This document shows positions 18,329-26,091 of a stretch of DNA of 64,000 nt, in pieces. The notes under the pieces are model-generated. The model was given only the letters and a program-made list of their open reading frames with translations. It did not search any database and was not told where the DNA came from. Position 1 is the stretch's first letter. Every line of letters starts with the position of its first letter. The position numbers and the translations under genes are program-made. The stretch is from Psychrobacter sp. bablab_jr014 (GTDB lineage: Bacteria > Pseudomonadota > Gammaproteobacteria > Pseudomonadales > Moraxellaceae): assembly GCF_016464015.1 (NCBI RefSeq), contig NZ_JACDXT010000049.1:123103-187102 (forward strand), written 5' to 3'.

Positions 18329-19384
18329 TTATCCTTTGCACGCCGCGCTGACTTTTTTGACTTCTTCATAGACTTTGTCGGCATCCAAGCCCATGGCTTT
18401 AACATCGTTGAGGTACTTTTGACTGCCTGCCAGTAGCGGCCCTCTCCAATTGGGGTCATTGAGCGGGTCAGGAATATCGACCATGGTATGCCCTGCTGCG
18501 CGTGCTTGCTCGCGGAACTTAGCATCTTCTTTATCCGTCACCTTACCCACCAAGTCAGACATGACTCTGCCTGAGTTGTCATCCAAGACCTTTTTTAGGT
18601 CATCAGGCAGACTCTCATATTTATCTTTATTCATGGTGACCATTAAAGAGGAATTATAAAAAGGAATATTAGTATGCGCGCGGGTCAACTCAATCAGTCG
18701 AAAGTCTCCTGTCGGTTGCCAAGGAAAGCTGATCCCATCAATCACGCCGCGCTGTAAAGAGGTGTAGATATCAGTGGCGGGCAAGCCGACAGGTGTGCCG
18801 CCTGTCGCCTCAATGATATCGCCTGCGATGGCAGAAGGACGGCGAATGCGTTGTCCTTTCATGTCTGCAGGGACACGGATGGGCTTATCAGTAGTGTGAA
18901 GTACAGACGGGCCTGCACCCATTAGGAATAGCAGATGCGTGTCGTCGTATTCGCTCGCAATCGTACCGTTGTCATACAGTGTCTGTAGGATACAGCCCAT
19001 TTGGGTAGCGGAGTTGGATAGTCCTGGCAGCTCAGCAATCTGTGTGAGTGGAAAGCGCCCACTATTGTAGCCGTGGACTTGCGCGCCAATATCAATGGTG
19101 CCTTTAGCAGCCGCATCATAGGTGACGTCAGGTTTGCTCAAGGTGGCAGACGGGTAAATCTCTACTTTTAGCCTACCGTTTGATTCCGTCTCAACTTTTT
19201 TGGCCCAAGGCTCAAAAACCTCGACATGCATCGCAGACGTGGCAGGCCAAAAGTGTGAAAACCGTAATACGGTCGTATCTGTTTGTGCACCGCTTGCGTT
19301 TTCAGCTTGCCCTGAGCAACCTGCCAATCCAAGCATCAGTGCTGCGACCACAGACAAGCTGGTACGTTTTATGGCTTTTTTCAT
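18329..19384 (-). CDS. TRAP solute-binding lipoprotein DctP, paralog 2
   Basis: 351-residue receptor with lipobox LGLAGCSGQ (Cys about residue 23). I start at MKKAIKRTS (19384), where a lysine-rich signal peptide follows a GGAAG site; the open frame to 19498 has no signal. It keeps the family GQRIRRPSAIAGD, with the Arg pair, and NDPNWRGPLLAG near the C terminus. It is the most divergent of the three receptors. It heads the operon with the TauD dioxygenase and aldolase and has a two-part operator upstream nearly identical to that of pcaF. Confidence 0.88.
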   Translation of the reverse strand: MKKAIKRTSLSVVAALMLGLAGCSGQAENASGAQTDTTVLRFSHFWPATSAMHVEVFEPWAKKVETESNGRLKVEIYPSATLSKPDVTYDAAAKGTIDIGAQVHGYNSGRFPLTQIAELPGLSNSATQMGCILQTLYDNGTIASEYDDTHLLFLMGAGPSVLHTTDKPIRVPADMKGQRIRRPSAIAGDIIEATGGTPVGLPATDIYTSLQRGVIDGISFPWQPTGDFRLIELTRAHTNIPFYNSSLMVTMNKDKYESLPDDLKKVLDDNSGRVMSDLVGKVTDKEDAKFREQARAAGHTMVDIPDPLNDPNWRGPLLAGSQKYLNDVKAMGLDADKVYEEVKKVSAACKG

Positions 19385-19536
19385 AACGCTTCTTCCTTGA
19401 TTGTGTTTAGTGTCATCATCAGCATGACGATGCACCCGTGCTCCCTGCACGACCATCCTTGGTTCAGTCATATACAAGATAATGACAATGCATGGCATTA
19501 ACCTTATCCAAAAAACATCACTCTTCGTTTATTTTT

Positions 19537-19570
19537 GTTCTTAATTAGAATTAACGTTCGTATTGTGAAT
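19537..19570 (-). promoter_or_regulatory. Two-part PcaR/PcaU-like operator upstream of dctP2
   Basis: GTTCTTAATTAGAAT (19537-19551) and GTTCGTATTGTGAAT (19556-19570), spaced 4 bp as at pcaF. The following 30 bp or so also match the pcaF region closely (TAAGCTATACTCTTTTT, GATTGTCAAT). Such long conservation suggests a duplicated promoter rather than two chance sites. Confidence 0.7.
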
Positions 19571-19717
19571 TAAGCTATACTCTTTTTATGAGATTGTCAA
19601 TGCTTTATCTTTGTTGACTCACAAGCCCTACTTAAACGAAACCGTATCGTCGTTATCGATAGGCAAATGTTATCGGCATCACGCAAACGTATTCAGCAAG
19701 TTATCGATAAAAAAGCC

Positions 19718-19755
19718 AAAAAAACCGCCAGTGTGGACGGGTCGTCACATGGCGG
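19718..19755 (-). terminator. Terminator of the IclR-family gene
   Basis: On the minus strand CCGCCATGTG pairs with CACACTGGCGG (one bulge) and is followed by seven T. It is about 60 bp beyond the stop codon of the regulator. Confidence 0.75.
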
Positions 19756-19813
19756 CGTTAATTTTTGATAGGTACAAGATAAGTATGAGCAGTATGTAAG
19801 CGGTTGTTCTAAA

Positions 19814-20602
19814 TTAAATATAGTAGGTTTGGATATTGTCCGCGCATTCTTTAAGTAGCGGTAAAAACTGCTCAATCAAATCTGCTTCTGAGACGCGCAT
19901 GGCATTGGTACTGATATTAATCGCACCTATCAGCTCATTGTTGGACTTATAAACAGGCAGTGCCAATGAGCGCAGTCCCGAATCTAGCTCTTGGTCAACC
20001 ACGGCATATTGCTGTGCTTTGATATTAGCCAGCGCTTCTTTAAGCACTGTTTTATCAGTAATACTGTGCGGCGTATAGGCGACCATGTCGGTGTTGTCAA
20101 GAAACTCAGCAAGCTCGTCTTCGGGTAGATTTGCCAAAATTACGCGTCCCATAGACGTATAGGCGGCGGGCAGGCGTGTCCCAATGGCAATGGCGATAGA
20201 CAATAAGCGATGCTGTGCGGCAGAGCGTGCAATGTAAGTCACATCGTCACCATCCAATACGGCAAACGAGCAGGATTCGCCCGTCTGCTCGGTGACACGC
20301 TCTAGATAAAACTGAATAATATCATGATGGTGCACACTGTTTAGATAGCTTGCACCAAGACTCAATGTCTTGGGTGACAGCTTAAATTGACGCTTGCTTT
20401 TGTGCACGTAACCGAGCGCATGTAGGGTGAGCAGATAGCGGCGCGCTTTTGCTCTATCGATATTGACACGCTCGGCAACCTCACTCAGGGTCATGCTGGT
20501 GTGGTTCTCGTCAAATGCCAACAAAACGCTCAGCCCGCCTGCAAGCGACGCGACAAAATCTGGACTGTCAGAGGATATTTTTTTATCTTGTGTCATGGGC
20601 AT
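19814..20602 (-). CDS. pcaR: IclR-family regulator of the protocatechuate pathway
   Basis: 262-residue one-component regulator with an N-terminal winged helix (LSEVAERVNIDRAKARRYL, about residues 39-57) and a C-terminal effector domain (TSMGRVILANLPEDELAEFL, LDSGLRSLALPVY). Best match in memory is PcaR of Pseudomonas and PcaU of Acinetobacter, which respond to beta-ketoadipate and protocatechuate respectively. It is divergent from pcaB with only 34 bp between start codons. The symbol is used in the functional sense; PcaU or PobR ancestry is equally possible. Likely target: the operators at 11783, 19537 and 22051. Confidence 0.82.
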   Translation of the reverse strand: MPMTQDKKISSDSPDFVASLAGGLSVLLAFDENHTSMTLSEVAERVNIDRAKARRYLLTLHALGYVHKSKRQFKLSPKTLSLGASYLNSVHHHDIIQFYLERVTEQTGESCSFAVLDGDDVTYIARSAAQHRLLSIAIAIGTRLPAAYTSMGRVILANLPEDELAEFLDNTDMVAYTPHSITDKTVLKEALANIKAQQYAVVDQELDSGLRSLALPVYKSNNELIGAINISTNAMRVSEADLIEQFLPLLKECADNIQTYYI

Positions 20603-20636
20603 ACTGTTTTTTACTTACTGAAATCAGGGATTCTAA

Positions 20637-22007
20637 ATGAAAATCAATCGATTAATCAATCAGCCTTTTGTACATCCTGCGGTGGCAGAGGACTTGTCAG
20701 ACCGTGGTTTCGTCCAAGCCATGCTCGATTTTGAGCTGGCAATAGTGGCCGTGCGTGAGCGTAACGGACTTATTCCTAAAGGAATTTTCGATAGCATGCA
20801 GCACGCTTTGTCCCTTGAGAATTTTGATATAGACACCTTAAGCCAAAATACTTATTTGGGCGGTAATACTGCGATTCCGTTTGTGACTCAGGCCAAAGCC
20901 TTACTTTCCGATGACTTAAAACCCTATTTTCACCAAACCGTTACCAGCCAAGATGTCATCGACACCGCAATGATGCTAGTGCTCAAACCTGTTGCCCATC
21001 GTATCTATGATGACTTATTGCGAACGCTCAAAGCGTGCAAAACATTGATCAGTGACCATCGTAGCACACCGATGGCAGGTAGAACTTTGCTACAACAAGC
21101 CTTGCCCATTACTTTTGGGGTCAAGGTCGCACAATGGGCGGCAGGTCTGCTTCCTATCGCAGCACAGCTACAGCATCTGACACAAACAGGATTTTACCTG
21201 CAATGGGGCGGCCCTGTCGGTATCGGTGATGAAGAAAACCAGCAGCACCAGTTGCCACAGCACGTTGCGGACTATCTCGGTTTGGCGACGCCGCTATTGC
21301 CTTGGCATACCAATCGCCAGCCTATTCACGCCATTGCCAGTAGCCTTGATGCCTGTGCAGGCGCGATGGAAAATATCGCTCTAGATATTGCCTTAATGTG
21401 CCAATCTGAAATCAGCGAGCTGTCTGAGCCAGCGATTGAAGGTATGGGCGGCTCCTCGTCCATGCCGCACAAGCGCAACCCCGTACTGTGCGCCCTTATC
21501 AAAGCCGCCAGTATAAGAATGCACGGACACTTAAGCGTTATCAGCAACACCACTGCCCAGCCCTTTGAACGCTCATTGGGACAATGGCATGCCAGCTGGG
21601 TGCCCTTGACCGAAGGCGCAGCGCTTATCGCGGGCGCGGCTGCCTATCTCAAAACACTGCTACAAGGACTGCAGGTCCATCCTGAGCGTATGGCAGCCAA
21701 TCTAGATTTAAACAGCGATGCCTACTTAATAAAGCCGCTTACAAAGTACGCTAGAAACACCGAGCAGCATGCGCTACTTGATACGATTGATAACGCCAGT
21801 GAATACGCTCATCAGCAGCATGCCGGGTTTGTGACGACGTTACAGCATTTGCTGGCTACCGAATCTAACGAGTTGTCAGACACGTATCAACACAGCTTAT
21901 TACCTGTCACCAATCCGTTACGCTATTGTGCGTCAGCAGACCGTCAGTGCCAAGACGTTCTAGACGCTATTGGCGCCATTATAGCGCAACACCAAAAAGA
22001 CAAATAA
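20637..22007 (+). CDS. pcaB: 3-Carboxy-cis,cis-muconate cycloisomerase
   Basis: Converts 3-carboxy-cis,cis-muconate to gamma-carboxymuconolactone, between PcaGH and the PcaC domain. 456 residues, fumarase/argininosuccinate-lyase superfamily with the signature GSSSMPHKRNP near residues 275-285 and the C-terminal domain of PcaB. It is apart from the main pca operon, divergent from the IclR gene. Intergenic DNA is only 34 bp, so its promoter must overlap the regulator's own start region. Confidence 0.92.
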   Translation: MKINRLINQPFVHPAVAEDLSDRGFVQAMLDFELAIVAVRERNGLIPKGIFDSMQHALSLENFDIDTLSQNTYLGGNTAIPFVTQAKALLSDDLKPYFHQTVTSQDVIDTAMMLVLKPVAHRIYDDLLRTLKACKTLISDHRSTPMAGRTLLQQALPITFGVKVAQWAAGLLPIAAQLQHLTQTGFYLQWGGPVGIGDEENQQHQLPQHVADYLGLATPLLPWHTNRQPIHAIASSLDACAGAMENIALDIALMCQSEISELSEPAIEGMGGSSSMPHKRNPVLCALIKAASIRMHGHLSVISNTTAQPFERSLGQWHASWVPLTEGAALIAGAAAYLKTLLQGLQVHPERMAANLDLNSDAYLIKPLTKYARNTEQHALLDTIDNASEYAHQQHAGFVTTLQHLLATESNELSDTYQHSLLPVTNPLRYCASADRQCQDVLDAIGAIIAQHQKDK

Positions 22008-22050
22008 ACCCACAATAACATTGACAGCAACACCAAAAAACGCTAATTTA

Positions 22051-22084
22051 GTTCTAAATACGAACAATAATTCATATTTAGAAC
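22051..22084 (+). promoter_or_regulatory. Two-part operator upstream of dctP3
   Basis: GTTCTAAATACGAAC (22051-22065), 4 bp, then ATTCATATTTAGAAC (22070-22084). The right half is nearly the reverse complement of the left (13 of 15), so the whole site is also a large dyad. Spacing equals that of the operators at pcaF and dctP2. It ends 47 bp before the dctP3 start. Confidence 0.65.
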
Positions 22085-22131
22085 ATGGTTGTTTAGAATA
22101 TGAATACTCAGTAAGCATCAAAAAGGGATTT

Positions 22132-23181
22132 ATGATGAAAAAAAGACTTCCAATGAGCCTTGCATTGACGGCTCTTCTTGGCTTGACTGGCTGCTCGCAA
22201 TCAGGCGACACCGTAGCTCCGGACAGTACCGAAACCACCACCTTACGCTTTTCACATTTTTGGCCTGCCACTGCCGCGACACATACTGAAATTTTTGAGC
22301 CGTGGGCCAAAAAAATTGAAGAAGAGTCAGGCGGCAGACTCAAAGTCGAGATTTATCCGTCTGCGACATTGAGCAAGCCTGATGCCACCTATGACGCGAC
22401 TGCCAAAGGTACGGTCGATATTGGTTCGCAGCTACAAGGCTATACCAATGGTCGTTTTCCTTTAACTCAAGTCACCGAGCTGCCAGGGCTATCGAACTCC
22501 GCGACGCAAATGAACTGCATGCTACAAACGCTGTATGATGAGGGCGTCATTGCTCAAGAATACGACGACACGCATTTGCTGTTTATGATGGGCACGGGTC
22601 CTGGCGGGATGCACACCGTTGACCAGCCCATTCGTACGCCAGATGATTTAAAAGGCTTGCGTATGCGTCGTCCTTCAACAATCGCAGGCGACATTATTGA
22701 GTCGGCAGGAGGGACGCCAGTTGGCTTGCCTGCTACCGACATTTATACCTCGCTTCAGCGTGGCGTCTTGGATGGGGTCAGCTTGCCATGGGATGCAACA
22801 GGCTCATTTCGTTTGATTGAGCTGACCAACACCCACACCAATATTCCGTTCTATAGCTCGGCCATCATGGTCACGATGAATAAAGACAAGTACGACAGTC
22901 TGCCCGATGACCTTAAAAAAGTCATCGATGACAACTCAGGTATGGCGATGGCAAAAGCGGCAGGCAAAGTATTTGATGCGGAAGATGACAGATATATGGC
23001 CGAAGCCAAAGCCAAGGGCGATACCATGATAGACATTCCTGACCCGCTGAACGACCCACAATGGAAAGCGCCCCTAGAAGCAGGCACGCAAAAGTACCTA
23101 AGCGATGTCAAAGCGCAAGGACTGGATGCGGAGAGCGTCTACAAAAAAGCACAAGAAGCAAGCGCTGCCTGTAAAGCATAA
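22132..23181 (+). CDS. TRAP solute-binding lipoprotein DctP, paralog 3
   Basis: About 350 residues; lipobox LLGLTGCSQS. I start at the ATG pair 22132/22135 behind AAGGGA; the frame open from 22021 runs through the operator and is not coding. Long identical stretches with paralog 1 (for example AGDIIESAGGTPVGLPATD) show a recent duplication; the differences cluster around the signal peptide and scattered surface positions. It lies between pcaB and the aryl-alcohol dehydrogenase and has its own operator. Likely shares the DctQM permease at 3274-5087. Confidence 0.88.
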   Translation: MMKKRLPMSLALTALLGLTGCSQSGDTVAPDSTETTTLRFSHFWPATAATHTEIFEPWAKKIEEESGGRLKVEIYPSATLSKPDATYDATAKGTVDIGSQLQGYTNGRFPLTQVTELPGLSNSATQMNCMLQTLYDEGVIAQEYDDTHLLFMMGTGPGGMHTVDQPIRTPDDLKGLRMRRPSTIAGDIIESAGGTPVGLPATDIYTSLQRGVLDGVSLPWDATGSFRLIELTNTHTNIPFYSSAIMVTMNKDKYDSLPDDLKKVIDDNSGMAMAKAAGKVFDAEDDRYMAEAKAKGDTMIDIPDPLNDPQWKAPLEAGTQKYLSDVKAQGLDAESVYKKAQEASAACKA

Positions 23182-23262
23182 TAAAACCACAGGGTGCGGC
23201 TCTGTCCACGCAGCACAGATCCGCACAGGCATTTCGTTTACTTCGCGTTCAAAGGAATGATG

Positions 23263-24423
23263 ATGACTCAAAATACTCAACAACAAACCCCGCAAAAAAC
23301 CTACAAAGCCGCCGTGATTCGTGAAAAAGGCGGCAAGTTTCAGATGGAAACCGTCAAGGCGACCGACATGCGTGACGACGAAGTGCTGGTACGCGTGGTC
23401 GCTGCGGGCATGTGCCACACCGACATGGTCGCCCGTGACCAAGTCTTTCCCGTACCGCAGCCTATTGTCCTTGGGCATGAAGGCTCAGGTATCGTGCAGG
23501 CGGTCGGCAGCAAGGTGACCGAGCTTGCGGCAGGTGACCATGTGGTCTTGACCTTTTTAAACTGCAATACGTGCAATGCCTGTCACGAGGGGCATCCCGC
23601 CTACTGCGAAAACTTCAACGATTACAACTTTTCGGGGCAGCGCGTCGATGGCTCGCATGCTTTGAGCGCAGAGGACGACAGCGAGCTGCATGACCGCTTT
23701 TTTGGGCAGTCCTCGTTCGGCGAATATGCCATTGCTAATGTGCGTAACGTCATCAAAGTGCGTAAGGACGCGCCCCTTGAGCTGCTCGGTCCATTGGGCT
23801 GCGGCATCCAAACGGGCGCAGGCACGGTGATGAATGCGCTCAAGGTCAGCGCAGGCAGTAGCTTTGTGGCTTGGGGCGGCGGCGCGGTTGGGCTGTCAGC
23901 GGTCATGGCGGCAGCAGCTTTGGGCGCGACCACCATCATCGCCATCGACATCGTGCCCTCACGTCTGGCGCTGGCGCGCACGCTTGGTGCGACCCACGTC
24001 ATTAACAGTCAAGAAGAAAATGCCGTCGCCCGCGTCAAAGAGATTACCCATGGCGGCGCACAGTTTGCCATGGATTCAACAGGTATCAGCGCGCTTATTT
24101 GCGACATGATGGCGTCTCTACGCTCGCGTGGCACAGCGGCTATCGTGGGTGCGTCTGCGCCAGGCACGACCGCCGCGCTCGATGTCACCGACATCATGCA
24201 AAACTGCAAAACGCTGATTGGCGTGGTCGAAGGCGACAGTGTGCCCAGTATCTTTATCCCTGTGCTCATTGACTTATATATGGTGGGCAAGTTCCCATTT
24301 GATAAGTTGGTTAAGTTTTATGACTTTGACGACATCAACCAAGCGGCAGAAGACAGCGAAAAAGGCGTCACCCTAAAGCCGATTATCAAAATATCGGCAA
24401 CGGATGATAGCAAAGAGGCGTAA
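23263..24423 (+). CDS. Zn-dependent aryl-alcohol dehydrogenase
   Basis: Medium-chain dehydrogenase of the benzyl-/aryl-alcohol type. The catalytic Zn region is AAGMCHTDM and GHEGSGIVQAVG; structural Zn cysteines are in CNTCNACHEGHPAYC; the NAD fold is GGGAVGLSAVMAAAALGA. About 386 residues from the third of three ATGs (23263), the one best spaced behind AAAGGA; the frame can be extended to 23194 without support. A role in oxidising vanillyl, coniferyl or hydroxybenzyl alcohol is inferred from its place at the edge of the aromatic cluster. Its terminator is split by an insertion sequence. Confidence 0.85.
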   Translation: MTQNTQQQTPQKTYKAAVIREKGGKFQMETVKATDMRDDEVLVRVVAAGMCHTDMVARDQVFPVPQPIVLGHEGSGIVQAVGSKVTELAAGDHVVLTFLNCNTCNACHEGHPAYCENFNDYNFSGQRVDGSHALSAEDDSELHDRFFGQSSFGEYAIANVRNVIKVRKDAPLELLGPLGCGIQTGAGTVMNALKVSAGSSFVAWGGGAVGLSAVMAAAALGATTIIAIDIVPSRLALARTLGATHVINSQEENAVARVKEITHGGAQFAMDSTGISALICDMMASLRSRGTAAIVGASAPGTTAALDVTDIMQNCKTLIGVVEGDSVPSIFIPVLIDLYMVGKFPFDKLVKFYDFDDINQAAEDSEKGVTLKPIIKISATDDSKEA

Positions 24424-24512
24424 TCGCAAATCTTACTAATCTTGATTGGTAATATGGATAATTCAAAAGCCCGATGCCTCTGGACTGACCCCCAAAAGTT
24501 GGACGGTTTAGA

Positions 24513-25136
24513 TTAAATGAAGGACTGCGTTCTGTACTTAACAGGGCTCAGTCCTTTTAGTTTAAGTTGAATACGCTCATTATTGTAATAGTGCATGTAC
24601 TCATGAATCTGTTTTTCTAGCTGCTCAATCGTTTTGGGTTTTTCAATATAAATGGTCTCGCACTTTAGCGTCCCGAAGAAGCCTTCCATCAGCGCATTGT
24701 CCAAGCAGTTACCTTTTCTGCTCATGCTTTGTTTGATACCGTGTGCTTTGAGCGTTTTGCTAAAGTGTTTCATTTGATAATGCCAGCCTTGGTCTGAGTG
24801 CAGCAGAAGTGCTTTATCACGACATGCTGTCGTCTTGACGAGCGCAGCATCAAGCATCTTGCGCACCAAGTCATAGGTCGGGCGCTTTGAGAGGGTGTAA
24901 CTGACAATCTCATGGTTATAACAATCCAGTATGGGCGACAGATACAGCTTGTCTTCACCTACTTTGAACTCAGTAATGTCCGTAAGCCAGCGTGTGTTCG
25001 GCTTATCTGCATGAAACTGACGCTTTAGATGGTTCGGGGCAATACTGCCTTGCACTCCTTTATATGAGCGGTACTTTTGCCGTCTTATCTTGGCGCTAAG
25101 CCCCAGCATGCGCATGAGCCTTGAGATGAGCCTTGC
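24513..25136 (-). pseudogene. IS3 transposase OrfB, N-terminally deleted
   Basis: Integrase-core half of the transposase. The DDE residues are present: D in WLTDITEF, D in LLHSDQGWHY and E in NALMEGFFGTLK. The usual 60-80 residues before KARLISRLM (HTH-like region) are absent; the frame begins directly after the OrfA coiled region. A 10-bp repeat ATGAGCCTTG occurs twice at the junction (25114-25123, 25126-25135). The first ATG of the frame is at 25115; normal translation would be by -1 frameshift from orfA. Confidence 0.8.
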
Positions 25137-25633
25137 TTTTTGCTTGCTTGTTCCTCCGCTTTGAGCAAGGCATCGAGCTTTTTTAGGTAGGCAACCTCCG
25201 CCCGCAAGTACTCATTCTCACGCTTAAGCTCGGCGACGCTTTTCTCATTCTCTGGCTTGTCTGTGATATAGGGTTTGCTCATGGCGGGTCTACCTTTAGG
25301 TTTAGATTCAAGCCCTGATATGCCTTGACGCCTATAGGCGCTCTGCCACTGGCTGATCAAGGCAGGGGCGCTGATGTTAAAGTTGAGTGCAACCTCTGAT
25401 TGACTCAAACCCTCCTCAAGCATGGTGGTGAGTACGTTGAGTTTGAACGCGCTACTGTATTTGGCTTTACTGCTCTTTGGTTTGATGGCGTCGATACCAC
25501 CCTTTTGATACTGCCGAACCCATTTGCATACGGTCTTGTCATCAATATCAAATGCTTTCGCGGTCGCTTTGCCTGTGTTCCCTTGTTCATAGTATGCGAT
25601 GACTTGTTGCTTAAAGTCTAGATCGTAACGCAT
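25085..25633 (-). CDS. IS3-family OrfA (DNA-binding)
   Basis: 182 residues. It starts with MRYDLDFKQQVIAYYEQGN, then two helix-turn-helix segments (KATAKAFDIDDKTVCKWVRQY and SQSEVALNFNISAPALISQW), then a leucine-zipper-like coil (VAELKRENEYLRAEVAYLKK). These are typical OrfA features that bind the IS ends. The last 20 or so residues (after EEQASKKQ) read through the orfB region in the wrong frame. An A5G run near the overlap could support -1 frameshifting. Confidence 0.85.
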   Translation of the reverse strand: MRYDLDFKQQVIAYYEQGNTGKATAKAFDIDDKTVCKWVRQYQKGGIDAIKPKSSKAKYSSAFKLNVLTTMLEEGLSQSEVALNFNISAPALISQWQSAYRRQGISGLESKPKGRPAMSKPYITDKPENEKSVAELKRENEYLRAEVAYLKKLDALLKAEEQASKKQGSSQGSCACWGLAPR

Positions 25634-25937
25634 AAAAATACCCCATAAGTGGTGTCCAACTTATGGGGTGCAGTCCACTCCTATCGGGCTTTTTTGTTTT
25701 TGCGTATAAGTGCAAGAGAAACCAAGTACTTGAAAGTGTGCAGATTCATTACCTTCAATAATTGATACTGTCATCAAAATGTTGCGCATAGCATACTTAG
25801 TGTTAGTCTCCGTTACCAAAACCCTATACACCATACCGCATGACAAATTGACACAAGTGCTCGCCTTGTAATACTATTAGTTACTTACATTATTCCTACG
25901 ACTCATTAGTGAGTTTTGTTTTTATTGGAGTCATACC

Positions 25938-26012
25938 ATGCAGTGGACCAAACCAGCTTTTAAAGATATCCGTATCGGCTTTGAAGTCACCATGTATTTT
26001 GAAGCACGCTAA
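25938..26012 (+). CDS. pqqA: PQQ precursor peptide PqqA
   Basis: 24-residue ribosomally made precursor of pyrroloquinoline quinone. It contains the conserved Glu and Tyr of the family in [10 protein letters not shown]; these two residues are cross-linked by PqqE and become the PQQ core. It is too short for ordinary gene callers. A TTGGAG site lies about 9 bases upstream of the ATG, and a hairpin follows before pqqB. Confidence 0.93.
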   Translation: MQWTKPAFKDIRIGFEVTMYFEAR

Positions 26013-26036
26013 GACCTGCCAGCACCCATTTTTATT

Positions 26037-26063
26037 AAAAGCCCTAGATAATTAGGGCTTTTA
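26037..26063 (+). terminator. Hairpin between pqqA and pqqB
   Basis: AAAAGCCCTA and TAGGGCTTTT form a perfect 10-bp stem with a 6-base loop, followed by a T-rich stretch. It has the form of an intrinsic terminator; partial read-through would give much more pqqA than pqqBCDE transcript, matching the need for a consumed precursor peptide. Confidence 0.8.
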
Positions 26064-26091
26064 TTTTTTTGTATTTTGGAAATATCGATTT

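Larger units (their letters stand above)
24481..25677 (-). mobile_element. IS3-family insertion sequence, internally deleted
   Basis: About 1197 bp. The ends are imperfect inverted repeats of some 24 bp beginning TGGACTG, with shared AAGTTGGAC (24481-24504 and 25654-25677). It is flanked by a 3-bp direct repeat CTC, as expected for IS3 elements. Two reading frames, orfA then orfB in the -1 frame, are on the minus strand. Intact IS3/IS150-type elements are generally longer (about 1.4-1.5 kb); the N-terminal part of orfB is missing, so it is likely non-autonomous. Confidence 0.9.
24465..25693 (+). terminator. Terminator split by an insertion sequence
   Basis: Left arm AAAAGCCCGAT (24465-24475) and right arm ATCGGGCTTTT (25683-25693) are perfect reverse complements now separated by about 1.2 kb. 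Removing the element and one copy of the CTC duplication restores an 11-bp stem with a 7-base loop and a following T-run, about 45 bp after the dehydrogenase stop codon. Confidence 0.85.

Noticed and set aside
19640..19715. Repeated GTTATCGATA motif
   Set aside because: Only two short copies, no symmetry with genes; likely chance in an AT-rich gap.
22021..22131. Extended N terminus for dctP3 from a TTG codon
   Set aside because: Runs through the operator and lacks a signal peptide; ATG pair at 22132 has a good ribosome site and lipoprotein signal.
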